From Haloprofundus marisrubri (GTDB lineage: Archaea > Halobacteriota > Halobacteria > Halobacteriales > Haloferacaceae): a stretch of 64,000 nucleotides of DNA. The stretch spans positions 436,001 to 500,000 of the forward strand of contig NZ_LOPU01000018.1 in NCBI RefSeq assembly GCF_001469955.1, in the 5' to 3' direction. The translations under genes and the position numbers were made by a program. Below are positions 1 through 8,450 of this stretch, piece by piece. The notes beneath the pieces are model-generated. The model was not told the origin of the DNA and searched no databases. It saw nothing but the letters and a program-made list of their open reading frames with translations. The number at the start of each line of letters is the position of its first letter. The stretch's first letter is position 1.

Positions 1-1430
1 TAACCCAAGACACGCCGATTCTACTCGTCAAATCCGGGAAAACCGACGCCGGCGCGCAGGCCGCCTCGTCGCACACCGGGACGATTGCGGGGTCTGACCG
101 CGCCTACGAAGCGGGTCTCGACCAAGCGGGCGTCCTTCGCGCGTCGTCACCACAGGAACTGTTCGACGCGGCACAGATGCTCGCCAACCAACCGCTACCG
201 GACGAGAAGCGAATCGCCGTCATCACGAACGCCGGCGGTCCGGGCGTGATGGCGACCGACGCCGTCGGCGAGTCGAATCTGGAGATGGCGTCGTTTGCCG
301 ACGAGACGCTCGACGCCTTCGGCGAGAAACTCCCCGACGAAGGAAACATCTACAACCCGGTCGACGTGGTCGGCGACGCCGACATCGACCGCTTCCGCGA
401 CGCACTCGACATCGCACTCGCCGACGAGAACGTCGGCTGTGCGCTCGTCCTCTCGGCACCCACCGCAGTGCTCGACTACGCCGACCTCGCGGAGGCAACC
501 GTCGAACTCCGCGAGAAACACGAGAAACCGGTTGCCGCCTGTTTCATGGGCGGCGAACGCGTCGACGCCGCCGAAGGCGTCCTCCGCGAGGCGGGCATCC
601 CGAACTACTTCGACCCCGCCCGCGCCGTCGAGAGCCTCGACGCTCTCGGCGAGTACCGCGACATCCAGCGCCGCGAGTACGACGACCCCGTCGAGTTCGA
701 TGTCGACCGCGAACACGTCCGCTCGATTCTCGAAGACGCCGCCGACCGTGGCGACACCCGTATCGGCGTCGAGGCGATGAGCCTCTTGGACGCCTACGGC
801 ATCCCGACGCCCGACGGCGACATCGTCGACAGTCCCGAAGACGCCGTCACCGCCGCCCAAGACGTCGACGGCGACGTCGTGATGAAAATCGTCAGTCCCG
901 ACATCCTGCACAAATCCGACATCGGCGGCGTGAAAGTCGGCGTCTCGAACGAGGAGGTGTTCGACGCCTACGAGGACCTCATCACCCGAGCGCGGAACTA
1001 CCAACCCGACGCGACGATTCTCGGCGTCCAAGTCCAAGAGATGGTCAACCTCGACGACGGCGTCGAGACCATCGTCGGGATGAACCGCGACCCGCAGTTC
1101 GGGCCGCTCCTGATGTTCGGTCTCGGCGGCATCTTCGTCGAAATTCTCGAAGACACGACGTTCCGCGTCGCGCCCGTCTCCGAGAACGAGGCCCGAGAGA
1201 TGACCGACGAGATTCAGACCGCACCGCTGTTGCGCGGCGCTCGCGGCCGCGACCCGGTCGATAGAGACGCCATCGTCGAGACCATCCAACGGCTCTCGCA
1301 ACTCGTCTCGGATTTCCCGGCCATTCTCGAACTCGACATCAACCCGCTCGTCGCACTCCCGAAAGAAGGCGACGAGACGGGCGTACAGGCGGTCGACGTG
1401 CGACTGACCATCGACCCGGACCAACTATAA
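1..1430 (+). CDS. acd: acetate-CoA ligase (ADP-forming), fused alpha-beta, 5' truncated by window
   Basis: The last ~475 codons of an NDP-forming acyl-CoA synthetase, which converts acetyl-CoA, ADP and phosphate to acetate, CoA and ATP in the cytoplasm. The frame is open from base 3, so the true start lies outside the window; the Met at 177 is internal. The first visible residues contain KSGKTDAGAQAASSHTG, the alpha-subunit segment whose SHTG histidine is phosphorylated in this family. CoA-ligase subdomains follow, and from visible residue ~255 an ATP-grasp domain with the beta-subunit motif KIVSPDILHKSDIGG. The alpha-beta order in one chain is the usual haloarchaeal form. The next gene starts 25 nt downstream and is probably co-transcribed. 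Family call is secure; acetate rather than another acyl-CoA as substrate is inferred from the haloarchaeal family. Confidence 0.93.
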   Translation, partial: TQDTPILLVKSGKTDAGAQAASSHTGTIAGSDRAYEAGLDQAGVLRASSPQELFDAAQMLANQPLPDEKRIAVITNAGGPGVMATDAVGESNLEMASFADETLDAFGEKLPDEGNIYNPVDVVGDADIDRFRDALDIALADENVGCALVLSAPTAVLDYADLAEATVELREKHEKPVAACFMGGERVDAAEGVLREAGIPNYFDPARAVESLDALGEYRDIQRREYDDPVEFDVDREHVRSILEDAADRGDTRIGVEAMSLLDAYGIPTPDGDIVDSPEDAVTAAQDVDGDVVMKIVSPDILHKSDIGGVKVGVSNEEVFDAYEDLITRARNYQPDATILGVQVQEMVNLDDGVETIVGMNRDPQFGPLLMFGLGGIFVEILEDTTFRVAPVSENEAREMTDEIQTAPLLRGARGRDPVDRDAIVETIQRLSQLVSDFPAILELDINPLVALPKEGDETGVQAVDVRLTIDPDQL

Positions 1431-1455
1431 ACGACCACAGAACCCTCACACACTC

Positions 1456-2547
1456 ATGACTGAAACCCTACTGGTGACCTCGACGCAGGACAGTACCGGA
1501 AAGACGGCGGTGACGCTCGCTCTCGGCCTGTTGGCACAGGAACGCGACCTCTCGGTCGGCTACATGAAGCCGAAAGGGACCCGCCTGCAGAGCAACGTCG
1601 GCAAGACGCTCGACGAGGACCCGATGCTCGCGCGCGAACTGCTCGGCACCGACGCCGAGATGCACGAGATGGAACCCATCGTCTACTCGCCGACGTTCAT
1701 GCAGGGCGCGGTTCGCGGCCAAGAGAGCGGCGAAGACCTCGCGGAAATCGTCCGCGAGTACTACGACTCGCTCTCGGCGGACGCCGACCTGATGCTCGTC
1801 GAAGGCGGCGGCAAACACACGACCGGCGGTCTCGTCGACCTGACGGACCCCGAAGTCGCCAGCCTGCTCGACGCGAAAGTGCTTCTCGTCGCCGACTACG
1901 CGACGCCGGCTGATTTGGACGACGTGCTCGCCGCCGTCGACGACGTGCGCGCCGAAGGCGACGACCGCCTCGCTGGCGTGCTGTTCAACCGCGTCGGCGA
2001 CGCCGCCTACGACGAACTCGAAAAGGAAGTCGTCTCGTTCCTCGAAAGCCGCGACGTGCCCGTGTTGGGCGTCGTCCCGCGCGAGCGAGAACTCGCGGGC
2101 GTCTCCGTCTCCGACCTCGCGGGCGAACTCGGCGCGGAACTCGTCACCGACGCACCGACCGACGCCTACGTCGAACGCTTCCTCGTCGGTGCGATGGGCG
2201 CGGACGAGGCGCTTCGCTACTTCCGCCGGACGAAAGACGCCGCCGTCATCACCGGCGGTGACCGCGCGGACGTTCAGACCGCGGCGCTGCAAGCACCCGG
2301 CGTGAAATGTCTCGTCCTCACGGGCGGACACCGACCCTCCGGCGCAGTTGTCGGCCGCGCCGAGTCCGAGGGCGTCCCCGTGCTCGTACTCAACGCGGAC
2401 ACGCTGTCGGCTATCGACCGCGCCGAGGAGATTATCCGCGGCGGCCGAACCCGCGACGAGCGGACCGTCGAACTGATGGGCGAACTGCTGTTCGAGCACG
2501 CCGACGTGGACGCACTCGTCCCGACGGCGGCCGACGGCGACGAGTAA
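1456..2547 (+). CDS. BioD-like P-loop NTPase with DRTGG domain (phosphotransacetylase-family regulatory protein)
   Basis: 363 residues. The N-terminal ~215 residues form a dethiobiotin-synthetase-like P-loop domain with the modified Walker A TSTQDSTGKTAV and a VEGGGKHTTGG loop. Residues ~225-335 look like a DRTGG domain. This matches the non-catalytic N-terminal half of long bacterial phosphotransacetylases; no catalytic PTA domain is present, so it should not be called an active acetyltransferase. It lies 25 nt behind the ADP-forming acetyl-CoA synthetase. Inference: it senses a nucleotide or acyl phosphate and tunes acetate metabolism. The start ATG is the first in frame and places the P-loop at residues 7-18, as expected. 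Confidence 0.85.
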   Translation: MTETLLVTSTQDSTGKTAVTLALGLLAQERDLSVGYMKPKGTRLQSNVGKTLDEDPMLARELLGTDAEMHEMEPIVYSPTFMQGAVRGQESGEDLAEIVREYYDSLSADADLMLVEGGGKHTTGGLVDLTDPEVASLLDAKVLLVADYATPADLDDVLAAVDDVRAEGDDRLAGVLFNRVGDAAYDELEKEVVSFLESRDVPVLGVVPRERELAGVSVSDLAGELGAELVTDAPTDAYVERFLVGAMGADEALRYFRRTKDAAVITGGDRADVQTAALQAPGVKCLVLTGGHRPSGAVVGRAESEGVPVLVLNADTLSAIDRAEEIIRGGRTRDERTVELMGELLFEHADVDALVPTAADGDE

Positions 2548-2645
2548 CCCGCCGCTGTCGCTGCGAATTCTTCTCGCCGTCTCTCGCTGCTACGCCGATT
2601 GCCGGTACTCGGTGAATTAAGTCACTTCAGCGTCCGAGCGGGCCG

Positions 2646-2655
2646 TTTATTGTTA
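2646..2655 (+). promoter_or_regulatory. TATA-like box of the PAS-GAF regulator gene
   Basis: An AT-rich TTTATTGTTA lies in GC-rich surroundings about 25 nt before the ATG at 2676. In haloarchaea this spacing puts transcription start at or next to the start codon, so a leaderless mRNA is inferred. Confidence 0.55.
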
Positions 2656-2675
2656 CAGCGACGCAACGAGGAGCA

Positions 2676-4277
2676 ATGCAGCGACAAGGTGTCGACGAAG
2701 ATGCGTCGGCGCTGCTCGACAGCGCCATCGACACGCTCAACGACGTGTTCTTTCTGTTCGACTTGGACGGTCAGTTCCTCCAGTGGAACGAACGACTGCG
2801 GGACGTGACCGGCTACAGCGACGACGAAATCGAACAGATGGTTCCGTTGGACTTCGTCGCACCCGAAGACCACGCGGCCATCTCGGAGGCCATCGTCCGC
2901 GTTATCGAAGACGGCAGAGCCCAACAGGAGGCGTCGTTTCTCACCGCCGACGAGGAGCGAATCCCCTACGAGTTCACCGGCGCGTTGCTCCGCGACGACG
3001 ACGGGATTCCGGTCGGTATCTCGGGCATCGGCCGCGACATCACCGACCGAAAGCGCCGAGTCGAGGCGCTCCAGCGACAGACGAGTCGTGTCGAGACGCT
3101 CAACCGAATCAACGCGGTCATCCGCGAGGTCAACGAATCGCTCGTCCGCGCGTCGACGCGCGAGGAGGTAGAACGAGAGGTCTGCAGCCACCTCGCCGGC
3201 GAACGACCCTACCGCTTTGCGTGGATTGGTGAACTTGGCTACGACGGCGAGTCGGTCGCTCCCCGAACGTGGGCCTGTGGCCGCGGGTTCGACGACGACG
3301 TGACGCCCGATGAGATAGACGCCGACGGCGCACTCGCACTCGAAGCGATAGAGACGAAGTCGCTCTGTGTTGCGACCGACGTACGCGACGACGCGTTCGA
3401 CCCGGAGACGGCGGCGGCCGACCACGGCCTCTACTCGGCCGTTGCAGTTCCGCTCGTCTACCGCGACGCGAACTACGGGGCGCTCTGTCTGTACGCCGCA
3501 CGCTCGTCGGCGTTCGACGAGGACGAACTCGCGGTGCTCCGCGAACTCGGCGAGACCGTCGGCTACGCCATCAACGCCGTCGAGAAACGCAACGCGCTCG
3601 TCAGCGATTCGGTCGTGGAACTCGAACTCGACGTGGCACCTCCCGGCCCGTTCTTCCTCACCGTCGCCGCCGCGGCGGACGCCTCGCTCTCTATCGAAGG
3701 CGTCGCCACCGCCGACGACGGGTCGCTCACTGAGTTCGTCGCCGTCGAAGGCGCAGACCCCGAGTCCGTCGTCGCCGCCGCACGCGAGGCCGGCGGTGAC
3801 GCCGTCGTCGTTAGCGAACACGACGACCAAGCGATTCTCCGTTTTACGCCCTCGGAGAACGCCCTCGCGTCAGTCGTCGCCGACCTCGGCGGCGTGTTGC
3901 GCGAGGCACACGCCGACGGCGACAGCGGTACGTTGGCAATCGAACTCCCCGCCGTCGCCGACGTTCGCGCCGTCGTCACGGCGCTTCAAGAGCGGTTTCC
4001 GAACACTTCGGTCCGCGCACAACGCGAACACGAGCGCACGAACGGTCGCGGCGTCGAGTTCCGCGACTCGCTCGACGAGGCGCTAACCGAACGACAGAAG
4101 GAGGTGCTGGAGACGGCGTTTCTCGCGGGCTTCTTCGAGTGGCCCCGCGGCAGCACCGCCGAGGACGTCGCCGAGGCGCTCGACGTGTCGCCGCCGACGT
4201 TTCACGAACATCTCCGCCGCAGTCAACAGAAACTGCTCACCGCGTACTTCGACGGCGTCTCGCAGAACGGCGAGTGA
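2676..4277 (+). CDS. PAS-GAF-Bat/HTH_10 sensory transcriptional regulator
   Basis: 533 residues with the architecture of bacterio-opsin activator (Bat)-like regulators: a PAS domain at about 10-125 (FFLFDLDGQFLQWN to GIGRDITDRKRR), a GAF domain at about 150-300, a Bat-associated domain at about 310-465, and an HTH_10 DNA-binding domain at the C-terminus (LTERQKEVLETAFLAGFFEW and SPPTFHEHLRRSQQKLL). It is a soluble, one-protein sensor and transcription factor; the PAS ligand (redox, light or small molecule) cannot be read from the sequence. The start is supported by a TATA-like box 25 nt upstream. It stands alone, convergent with a dehydrogenase gene, so the target is unknown. Confidence 0.9.
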   Translation: MQRQGVDEDASALLDSAIDTLNDVFFLFDLDGQFLQWNERLRDVTGYSDDEIEQMVPLDFVAPEDHAAISEAIVRVIEDGRAQQEASFLTADEERIPYEFTGALLRDDDGIPVGISGIGRDITDRKRRVEALQRQTSRVETLNRINAVIREVNESLVRASTREEVEREVCSHLAGERPYRFAWIGELGYDGESVAPRTWACGRGFDDDVTPDEIDADGALALEAIETKSLCVATDVRDDAFDPETAAADHGLYSAVAVPLVYRDANYGALCLYAARSSAFDEDELAVLRELGETVGYAINAVEKRNALVSDSVVELELDVAPPGPFFLTVAAAADASLSIEGVATADDGSLTEFVAVEGADPESVVAAAREAGGDAVVVSEHDDQAILRFTPSENALASVVADLGGVLREAHADGDSGTLAIELPAVADVRAVVTALQERFPNTSVRAQREHERTNGRGVEFRDSLDEALTERQKEVLETAFLAGFFEWPRGSTAEDVAEALDVSPPTFHEHLRRSQQKLLTAYFDGVSQNGE

Positions 4278-4291
4278 CCTAACCGGTTAGG
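4278..4291. repeat. perfect 14-bp palindrome CCTAACCGGTTAGG after the regulator stop codon
   Basis: The palindrome starts at the base after the TGA of the PAS-GAF regulator and is followed seven bases later by a T6 run. Having no loop it is a poor RNA hairpin, so a dimeric protein-binding site is as likely as a role in termination. Confidence 0.5.
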
Positions 4292-4298
4292 GCCACTG

Positions 4299-4304
4299 TT
4301 TTTT
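4299..4304 (+). terminator. T6 tract downstream of the PAS-GAF regulator
   Basis: Six consecutive T on the coding strand 22 nt after the stop codon. Archaeal RNA polymerase terminates at T-runs without needing a hairpin, so this is a plausible terminator. The same AT-rich patch could instead be the TATA region of the structured segment that follows. Confidence 0.45.
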
Positions 4305-4311
4305 GACACCG

Positions 4312-4455
4312 AAGGGGTGCCTACGTATGCCTGGGTTCCCCACAGACCCGGCAGAGGTGAGACACCCGCGAGCGTTTCGATTCGTCGGAGGACACCCACC
4401 CGTCGTCTCGAAGTCGGCACGGGCCACGTCTGACCCGCGTGGTCGGCTGCCGCCG
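4312..4455. ncRNA. candidate structured non-coding RNA in a convergent intergenic region
   Basis: Between two convergent genes, about 145 bp can fold into nested stems. Stem 1: TGCC (4328-4331) and GGGTT (4333-4337) pair with GACCC (4345-4349) and GGCA (4350-4353), enclosed by GGGTG (4315-4319) with CACCC (4363-4367). Stem 2: CGGCA (4415-4419) and CCACG (4424-4428) pair with CGTGG (4438-4442) and TGCCG (4448-4452). No convincing protein-coding frame is seen. The strand cannot be fixed: on plus, the T-run at 4299-4304 could act as a promoter element and the T-rich bases near 4456-4463 as an end. I do not recognise it as SRP RNA, RNase P RNA or a tRNA. Confidence 0.35.
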
Positions 4456-4506
4456 CTTTCACTTTCGCGCTCGCGTTCTAACATTCCAGACGCTCGACGT
4501 TCCCCC

Positions 4507-5538
4507 TCAGTCGAACGATATCATCCCTTTCACCGTCTCTCCGGACTGGACGCGCCGGAACGCCTCGTCGACGTCGTCGAGACCCATCTCGAAGTCGACG
4601 AGTCCCTCGACGTCGACCTGCTCGTTCGCTAGGAGTTCGATAGCCGTCGGGTAGGTGTGGCGATAGCGGAACGACCCGAGCAAGTCGAGTTCGTTGTCGA
4701 TTATCTCGTTGGTGTCGAACGGGACGACGCTGTCGGCGGCGAGGCCGACGAGAACGACCGTCCCCCCGCGTCGAACCACGTCCAGCGTGTTCTCGATGGC
4801 GGGTGCCGCACCGGAGGCTTCGATGACCACGTCCGCGAACCGACCGTCGGTCGCTTTTTCGACGGCGGCGATGGGGTCGTCCTCGGCGACGTTCACGGCG
4901 ATTGCACCGCGTTCGCGTGCCCGTTCCAGTTTCGAGGGGAGTACGTCGGTGGCGATGATGGGTTCTGCGCCCGCGACGCGCGCGACTTCCATCGCCAGCA
5001 GTCCGATGGGGCCGCATCCGGAGATGTACACCGCGTCGCCGAGGCCGACGCCGGCACGCCGACAGACGTGGATACCGACCGACAGTGGCTCGATGAGCGC
5101 TCCCGCCTGCAGCGACACCGACTCCGGAAGTCGATACGCGTAGTCGGCGGGCCACGCGACGAACTCGGCGAACGCGCCGTCGTCCGGCGGCGTCGCCATG
5201 AAATGGACGTCCGGACAGAGGTTGTACTCGTCGCTGCGACAGTACTCGCAGTCGTCTCGCCCGCAGGGGACGCCCGGTTCGAGCGTCACTCGGTCGCCGA
5301 CGTGGAGGTCGTCGACGGCCGCCCCCGTCTCGACCACTTCCCCGGCGCTCTCGTGGCCGAGTACGAGCGGCGAGTCGACGACGTAGTCGCCGATGCGTCC
5401 GTGTTCGTAGTAGTGGACGTCCGACCCGCAGATGCCGACCGAGCGCATCCTGACCAACACCTCGTTCTCGCCGGGTTCGGGGCGGTCACGCTCCGCTATC
5501 TGTAACTGAAGGTCCTCGGAGAGTACGGCCGTGCGCAT
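4507..5538 (-). CDS. zinc-dependent medium-chain alcohol/polyol dehydrogenase (threonine/sorbitol dehydrogenase-like)
   Basis: 343 residues, cytoplasmic NAD(P)-dependent oxidoreductase. Catalytic zinc ligands are in SVGICGSDVHYYEHG and LGHESAG; four cysteines in PGVPCGRDDCEYCRSDEYNL hold the structural zinc; the Rossmann motif is SGCGPIGLLA. It most resembles sorbitol/xylitol dehydrogenases, with L-threonine 3-dehydrogenase as the alternative; the substrate is not decided by the sequence. The start chosen is the ATG giving MRTAVLSEDL: a TATA-like ATAAAT at 5563-5568 sits ~27 nt upstream. An ATG nine bases further up (5547) is possible, but upstream of that the frame enters repeats. Confidence 0.88.
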   Translation of the reverse strand: MRTAVLSEDLQLQIAERDRPEPGENEVLVRMRSVGICGSDVHYYEHGRIGDYVVDSPLVLGHESAGEVVETGAAVDDLHVGDRVTLEPGVPCGRDDCEYCRSDEYNLCPDVHFMATPPDDGAFAEFVAWPADYAYRLPESVSLQAGALIEPLSVGIHVCRRAGVGLGDAVYISGCGPIGLLAMEVARVAGAEPIIATDVLPSKLERARERGAIAVNVAEDDPIAAVEKATDGRFADVVIEASGAAPAIENTLDVVRRGGTVVLVGLAADSVVPFDTNEIIDNELDLLGSFRYRHTYPTAIELLANEQVDVEGLVDFEMGLDDVDEAFRRVQSGETVKGMISFD

Positions 5539-5589
5539 AGTTGCCATACATCCGGTAAGTGGATAAATCCCGCGAGGGACGTTCGCCCC

Positions 5590-5637
5590 GAGTGGATGAG
5601 TGGACGAGGGGACGAGTGGACGAGTGGACGAGAAGAC
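5590..5637. repeat. 8-bp tandem repeat, six units of GAGTGGAC
   Basis: Six consecutive 8-bp units: GAGTGGAT, GAGTGGAC, GAGGGGAC, GAGTGGAC, GAGTGGAC, GAGAAGAC. They lie between divergent genes, just upstream of the dehydrogenase promoter and ~70 bp before the ABC ATPase gene. Because 8 is not a multiple of 3, both strands read as spurious peptide repeats. Likely a slippage-prone simple repeat. Confidence 0.85.
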
Positions 5638-5708
5638 GATGGGGCTGTGAGCGATTCGCCTTACGGCGAACGACATACCTTTGTCGCCCCACTGAGACGT
5701 TCGCACGG

Positions 5709-6476
5709 ATGCCCTCCAACGCTATCGAAACCGACGACTTACAGAAGCGATACGGCGACGAGACGGCCGTCGCCGGACTCGACCTCTCGATTCCGTCGGG
5801 CACCGTCTACGGTTTTCTCGGCCCCAACGGCGCAGGGAAGACGAGCACGATTCGGATGCTGACGACGCTTTCGCGGCCCTCCGCCGGCAGCGCCCGCGTC
5901 GCCGGCCACGACGTCACCGACCGCGACGCCGTCACGCCGCATATCGGCTATCTCCCCGAGGAACCGCCGCTGTACGACGAACTCTCGGGCCGCGAGCAGG
6001 TCGAGTACGTCGCCGGCCTGCGCGACCTGCCGACCGAGGCGTCGGCGGCGCGTATCGACGACCTGTTCGAGCGCTTCGACCTCGCCTCGGACGCCGGCAA
6101 ACGCATCTCGACGTACTCGAAAGGGATGAAACAGAAGGTCGGCATCGTGCAGGCGATTCTGCACGACCCGGCGGTCGTCTTCCTCGACGAACCGACCTCC
6201 GGCCTCGACCCACGGGCGGCGCGAACGGTCCGCGACACCATCTCGGATCTGGCCGCCGAGGAGACAACCGTTTTCCTGTCGACGCACATCCTCCCCGTGG
6301 TCGACGAACTCGCCGATACGGTGGGTGTGCTCGCCGACGGCCGCCTCGTCGCCGAAGGCGCGCCGGCCGAACTGAAGTCGCGCGCCGAGACGGGCGAGGA
6401 GCGGACGCTCGAAGACGTGTTCTTGGACGTGACGAGCGAGTCGCAACTCCGAGCGGACGCGCCACCGGAGGCGTAG
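5709..6476 (+). CDS. ABC transporter ATP-binding protein (ABC-2/NatA-CcmA type)
   Basis: 255 residues, a single nucleotide-binding domain at the cytoplasmic face. Walker A is GPNGAGKTST, the signature is the ABC-2-type YSKGMKQKV rather than LSGGQ, Walker B is VVFLDEPTSGLDP, and the switch His is in STHIL. The ATG at 5709 begins MPSNAIETDDL, the usual beginning of this domain; the longer open frame upstream runs through the 8-bp repeat and is not used. The permease gene follows with no gap, so the two form one exporter. Substrate unknown. Confidence 0.93.
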   Translation: MPSNAIETDDLQKRYGDETAVAGLDLSIPSGTVYGFLGPNGAGKTSTIRMLTTLSRPSAGSARVAGHDVTDRDAVTPHIGYLPEEPPLYDELSGREQVEYVAGLRDLPTEASAARIDDLFERFDLASDAGKRISTYSKGMKQKVGIVQAILHDPAVVFLDEPTSGLDPRAARTVRDTISDLAAEETTVFLSTHILPVVDELADTVGVLADGRLVAEGAPAELKSRAETGEERTLEDVFLDVTSESQLRADAPPEA

Positions 6477-8129
6477 ATGACGCTACTTCCCAACCCGCGG
6501 CGAACCGCGCTCATCGCCCGCACCGAACTGCGGCGTCGCGCCCGCGCCGTCGCCGGTGACTCCCGGCGAGCGGCCGTCTTCGCGTTCGCGGCCCTCGGTT
6601 CGCTGTTGCCGATGCTCGTGCTCACGTTCGTCGCGTACGTCTTCGGGTCGGGGGCCGCCGACGGCGAGGCGCTCTCGGTCAGCCTCGCGCGTGCGGCAAT
6701 CGTCGCCCCCCTCGTGTTCGGGACGTTCATGGGCGCGGCGCGGACCGCCGGGTCGTCGGCGCGTCCCGACGCCGAGGAACTGCTTCTCACCGCCGTCCCC
6801 CACCGCGACGCCGCCGCGGGGATGGCGCTGACCGAGGTGGTGAACGTACTCGGTCCGTTTTCAGTTCCGCTCGTCGTTGTCGGCCTCGCCTTTGCCGTCG
6901 GCGCTGGCTCCGTGGTCGCGGCCGTAACGGTTCCGCTCGCGGCGCTTCTGGCGGTCACCGTCGGGTTGTTCGCGGGCGTCGTTGTTGGCGTCGGCTACCA
7001 TCTCGCCGTCGCCCGAATCGCGCTGCTGGCTCGCTTTCGGACACTCGTCTCCATCGTTCTGTTCGGCGCGTACATGCTCATCCTCCTCTCCGACTCGGCA
7101 AACAGCGCCTTCGGTGCGGTTCTCACCGCGGTTGCGGACTCCCCGCTCGGATGGTACGGCGACCTCGCGTTCGTCGCGTTCCCGTTCGCGTCGACGACGG
7201 GTGCTGTCGCCGCCGTCGTCCTCTCTGCTGTCGCCTTCCCGGCGCTACTTTTCGCGCACCGTTCGCTAACCGAGCGTCTCTGGTTCGGCGACGCCGTCCG
7301 GCCGGGTAGCGACGACGGTGACGACGGCGACGAATCCACCATCACTTCGACCGCAACGTCGACGGGGCAGTCGCGTCTCGCCGCTCTCGCCGGGTTACCG
7401 TTCGTCTCGCGGCCGACGGCGACTGTCGCCGCCAAGAGCCTTCGACGAACGTGGCGCGCACCGATACAACTGGTTTACGTCATCTACCCGGTGTTTTTCG
7501 CCATCGTTCCGCTACAGGAGGCCATCGCTGCGGGGGCACTGTCGGTCGAACTGTTCGTCACGCTCGTCGTCTACGTGGCATGGGCGGCGGGCGCGGCGTT
7601 CACCCTGAACCCGCTGGGCGACGAGGGAGCGGTGTTGCCCGTGACGGTGACGACACCGCTGTCGGGACGGGCGTTCGTCGGCGGACGGGCACTCGCCGGT
7701 GTACTCGTCGGCGTGCCCGCGGTGGTGCTCGCTGGCGCTGCCGCGAGTCTGGTGAGTCCGGCGACGCTCCCGGTCGTCGCGTCGGTCACCGGACTCGGCG
7801 TCGTCTTGGTCGGCTGTTCGACGGCGTTGGCAGCGGGCGCGGGGTCGGCGTTTCCGAAGTTCGAGGCCAGTCGCGTCACCCGAAGTCGGAAAGCCGTGAT
7901 GCCCGGACTGGCGGCGTTCGCGCTCTACTCGGTGCTGTTTCTCGTCGCTGCGCTTCCCGGTTCGGTCGTCTCCGTCGGTGTCGCCCGCGAGTTCGTCGCC
8001 TCGTGGCTCTCGCTGTCGCCGACGCTCGTACTCGGGACGGGCCTGCTCGCGTCCGCTGCGCTCGCAGCGACGCTCGCAGTCGTTGCGGGAGCGTACGCCG
8101 CCCGAGCGTTCGAGCGCTACCGGTTCTGA
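6477..8129 (+). CDS. ABC-2 type permease, large polytopic membrane protein
   Basis: 550 residues with about a dozen hydrophobic segments in two halves separated by a hydrophilic acidic loop (DDGDDGDESTITSTAT region, ~275-300). It begins with a basic cytoplasmic stretch (NPRRTALIARTELRRRARA) typical of ABC-2 membrane subunits. The ATG follows the ATPase stop codon directly. The length is about twice that of a simple six-helix ABC-2 subunit, so one chain may supply both halves of the pore. Substrate not identifiable. Confidence 0.85.
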   Translation: MTLLPNPRRTALIARTELRRRARAVAGDSRRAAVFAFAALGSLLPMLVLTFVAYVFGSGAADGEALSVSLARAAIVAPLVFGTFMGAARTAGSSARPDAEELLLTAVPHRDAAAGMALTEVVNVLGPFSVPLVVVGLAFAVGAGSVVAAVTVPLAALLAVTVGLFAGVVVGVGYHLAVARIALLARFRTLVSIVLFGAYMLILLSDSANSAFGAVLTAVADSPLGWYGDLAFVAFPFASTTGAVAAVVLSAVAFPALLFAHRSLTERLWFGDAVRPGSDDGDDGDESTITSTATSTGQSRLAALAGLPFVSRPTATVAAKSLRRTWRAPIQLVYVIYPVFFAIVPLQEAIAAGALSVELFVTLVVYVAWAAGAAFTLNPLGDEGAVLPVTVTTPLSGRAFVGGRALAGVLVGVPAVVLAGAAASLVSPATLPVVASVTGLGVVLVGCSTALAAGAGSAFPKFEASRVTRSRKAVMPGLAAFALYSVLFLVAALPGSVVSVGVAREFVASWLSLSPTLVLGTGLLASAALAATLAVVAGAYAARAFERYRF

Positions 8130-8450
8130 GTTGATGTCGAGTCGGAACTGACTCCGACCCGAGTCGAAGTGCCGATGTAAACGACCGTTTGAACGACGTT
8201 CGACCCCACCGCGGGTCGGCGATTTTACACCGCTTTACACGCCAGTGACCTGCAGCGTCGCCACCGCCGCCGTTCACGTCCGCTCGCGTCGGCGCGCCGA
8301 CTAAACGACGTCCATCATCTCACTCGGCTCCTGTGGCCACAGAATCCGATACGAGAGCCACTCTGTCGTCTGTTTCTCGGAGTGATAGACAGACTCTCAC
8401 TCGAAAACAGGCGCTCATTAACTAAGCACATACAGGCCTACTGACCAAAT
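8130..8450. other. 321-bp intergenic region without a gene
   Basis: No convincing reading frame on either strand. Just behind the permease stop there is a weak inverted repeat (GTCGGA and TCCGAC around 8141-8158) and further on CGACCC/GGGTCG around 8199-8216, either of which might help 3'-end formation. TTTACAC occurs twice within 15 bases near 8222-8240. The last ~40 bases carry the AT-rich TTAACTAAG around 8417-8425, a possible TATA element for the small gene at 8451. Confidence 0.6.

Noticed and set aside
195-1424. Long antisense open frame of ~409 codons opposite the acetyl-CoA synthetase
   Set aside because: Such frames arise on the complementary strand of GC-rich, acidic haloarchaeal genes. 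It has no recognisable motif while the sense frame has clear ACD motifs. The same reasoning removes the antisense frames over nuo, purK, the helicase and the other large genes.
1456-2547. Phosphotransacetylase activity for the BioD/DRTGG protein
   Set aside because: Only the N-terminal regulatory-type domains are present; the catalytic PTA_PTB domain is missing.
4360-4420. tRNA-like T-loop (TTCGATT) in the structured segment
   Set aside because: Arms flanking the loop do not pair in a T-stem pattern and no acceptor stem or anticodon arm can be drawn.
5559-5708. N-terminal 50-codon extension of the ABC ATPase
   Set aside because: It translates the 8-bp tandem repeat and lacks coding composition; the ATG at 5709 starts exactly at the domain.
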